Of a DNA stretch of 64,000 nt, positions 62,916-64,000 are shown piece by piece. The stretch comes from Companilactobacillus kimchii DSM 13961 = JCM 10707. Its GTDB lineage: Bacteria > Bacillota > Bacilli > Lactobacillales > Lactobacillaceae. Made by a program: the position numbers and the translations under genes. The stretch covers positions 1-64,000 of the forward strand of contig NZ_AZDH01000004.1 of the NCBI RefSeq assembly GCF_001435445.1. Reading direction: 5' to 3'. Below the pieces are notes generated by a model. The model ran no database searches. It was not told where the DNA came from and worked only from the letters and a program-made list of their open reading frames with translations. Position 1 is the first letter of the stretch. Every line of letters starts with the position of its first letter.

Positions 62916-64000
62916 ATGTCAAAAGTATTAATTGTCAATTCAGGAAGTTCAACTTTTAAGTGGAAATTATTTAATTTACAAGATGAGAAATGTATCGCTG
63001 AAGGTATGGTCGATCGTTTAGGTAAAGAAGATTCCGTTTTTAAAATAAAATTTGATGGAAAAAAATTAAGCGAAAATAAATATGTGCCAACGCATGAATC
63101 TGCTGTGACGTTAACGTTGCATACTTTGCTTAGTATAAAAGCAATTAAAAGTTATGATGAGATTACACGAGTCGGCCACAGAGTTGTTGCCGGTGGCACT
63201 ATTTTTAAAGATTCGGTTGTAGTTGATTCAAAGGTTATAAGTCAAATTAGTGAATTATCAGAATTAGCACCGTTGCATAATCCCAGTCAGGTTGCAGGTA
63301 TTGAGGCATTTGAAAAATTATTACCAGATGCAATACAAGTCGCAGCGTTTGATACCTCATTCCATCAAACACTAACGCCAGCAAATTATTTGTATGGAGT
63401 TCCTTATGAATATTACGAAAAATATGGAGTTCGTAAATTTGGCGCACAAGGTATTAGCCACCGATATGTATCTACACAAGCCGCTGAGTTTTTAGGAAAA
63501 CCAATAGATAAGCTTCGGATCATTTCCTGTCACTTGGGTAGCGGAGCTTCGATAGATGCTATTGAAAATGGAAAATCAATAGATACATCGATGGGCTTTA
63601 CTCCAGAGTCAGGCTTAATGATGAGTTCACGTGCAGGGGATATTGATCCATCATTAGTGACATATCTTATGAAGAAATTAAATATTACTGATGCTGATAA
63701 GATGACTGACATTTTGAATAATGAATCTGGTTTATTAGGTATTTCGGGCATATCGGCCGACCTTCGAGATTTAATGGCAGTTAAAGATGAAAATCCTAGA
63801 GCTAAATTAGCTGTAGATATGTATATAAATCGGATTGTTAAGTATATCGGTTCATATATTTCTTTAATGGATGGTGTAGATGCCATTATCTTTACTGCGG
63901 GAACTGGTGAAAATAATCCGGATATTCGATCAATGATTATGGAACATTTCCGTTATATGGGTATTAAGCTAGATGATGATGCCAATAGAAATAGTAAAGG
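62916..64000 (+). CDS. ackA: Acetate kinase homologue, 3' end cut by the window
   Basis: The frame runs from an ATG at 62916 (GGTTGGTGA upstream) to the window edge with at least 361 codons; a full AckA has about 395-400. Family blocks: VLIVNSGSSTFKWKLF, VGHRVVAGG, LAPLHNPSQ, FDTSFHQTL, ISCHLGSGASIDAI, SRAGDIDPSL and FTAGTGENNPDIR. It makes ATP and acetate from acetyl-phosphate. The catalytic histidine of the usual G-F-H-G-T-S-H block is glutamine here (GAQGISH), and H-G-G after GHRVV is A-G-G, so this may be a divergent paralogue. Confidence 0.9.
   Translation, partial: MSKVLIVNSGSSTFKWKLFNLQDEKCIAEGMVDRLGKEDSVFKIKFDGKKLSENKYVPTHESAVTLTLHTLLSIKAIKSYDEITRVGHRVVAGGTIFKDSVVVDSKVISQISELSELAPLHNPSQVAGIEAFEKLLPDAIQVAAFDTSFHQTLTPANYLYGVPYEYYEKYGVRKFGAQGISHRYVSTQAAEFLGKPIDKLRIISCHLGSGASIDAIENGKSIDTSMGFTPESGLMMSSRAGDIDPSLVTYLMKKLNITDADKMTDILNNESGLLGISGISADLRDLMAVKDENPRAKLAVDMYINRIVKYIGSYISLMDGVDAIIFTAGTGENNPDIRSMIMEHFRYMGIKLDDDANRNSK

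Overview
The window is an AT-rich, gene-dense chromosomal segment of a low-GC Gram-positive bacterium, most likely a member of the Lactobacillaceae (Companilactobacillus or a close relative; the genus is inference from gene content). Supporting features are a C69 dipeptidase, WxL and DUF916/DUF3324 surface proteins, a LevR-type PTS activator, NrtR/NiaP, a DUF3737 protein, an L-lactate oxidase, CcpA-type cre boxes, many rho-independent hairpins and frequent TTG/GTG starts. I see no rRNA, tRNA, CRISPR array, phage or intact insertion sequence.

Layout. 1-1.4 kb: a secreted bacteriocin-like peptide and an internally duplicated membrane protein (possible immunity protein), divergent from a tiny Xre regulator. 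1.4-6.3 kb: AraC regulator divergent from an MFS carrier, a GH43-like and a GH78-like glycosidase, with a cre box. 6.4-14.5 kb: dipeptidase, exported DUF915 hydrolase, ACT-domain protein, oxidoreductases, YczE-like membrane protein, an enterocin-A-immunity-like protein, and a MarR/GNAT/B3-4 operon. 14.5-16.6 kb: NiaP and NrtR with a 31-bp dyad between them. 16.8-18.6 kb: WxL surface pair. 18.6-21.2 kb: SMR pump, old-yellow-enzyme homologue, orphan ABC-2 permease.

21.6-33 kb is a sugar-PTS island. A LevR-type sigma-54 activator faces a mannose-family PTS (IIA, IIB, IIC, IID) plus a SIS-domain deglycase behind a textbook -24/-12 promoter, which resembles the Salmonella gfr (glucoselysine) system. 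It is followed by a glv-like alpha-glucoside system (IICB, GH4 phospho-alpha-glucosidase, RpiR regulator, IIA). Gene remnants lie here: a 5' fragment of 6-phosphogluconate dehydrogenase at 31361 and, I infer, a decayed MerR gene near 33 kb. The MerR remnant sits behind two short-chain dehydrogenases whose promoter still has the MerR-type 19-bp spacer and dyad.

35-41.7 kb: BcrA-type ABC exporter, zinc alcohol dehydrogenase, FAH-family hydrolase, AzlCD, quinone-reductase homologue. 41.9-50.5 kb: alpha-mannoside locus (GntR/UTRA regulator, PTS IIC, GH38, GH125, GH3) with repeated operator-like motifs and a cre box. 50.6-64 kb: RibD-like reductase, PadR/MFS, a CPA2 antiporter and TMEM175-type channel preceded by a long structured leader that can pair with the ribosome-binding site, lactate oxidase, heterodimeric ABC exporter, DUF3737 protein, MalY/PatB C-S lyase, and an acetate kinase homologue cut by the window end.

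The most promising candidates for undescribed biology are the structured leader at 53385-53509, the peptide/duplicated membrane protein pair at 78-956, and the sigma-54 promoter lying inside a perfect hairpin at 24426-24459. All functional names rest on reading motifs by eye; no database search was run.
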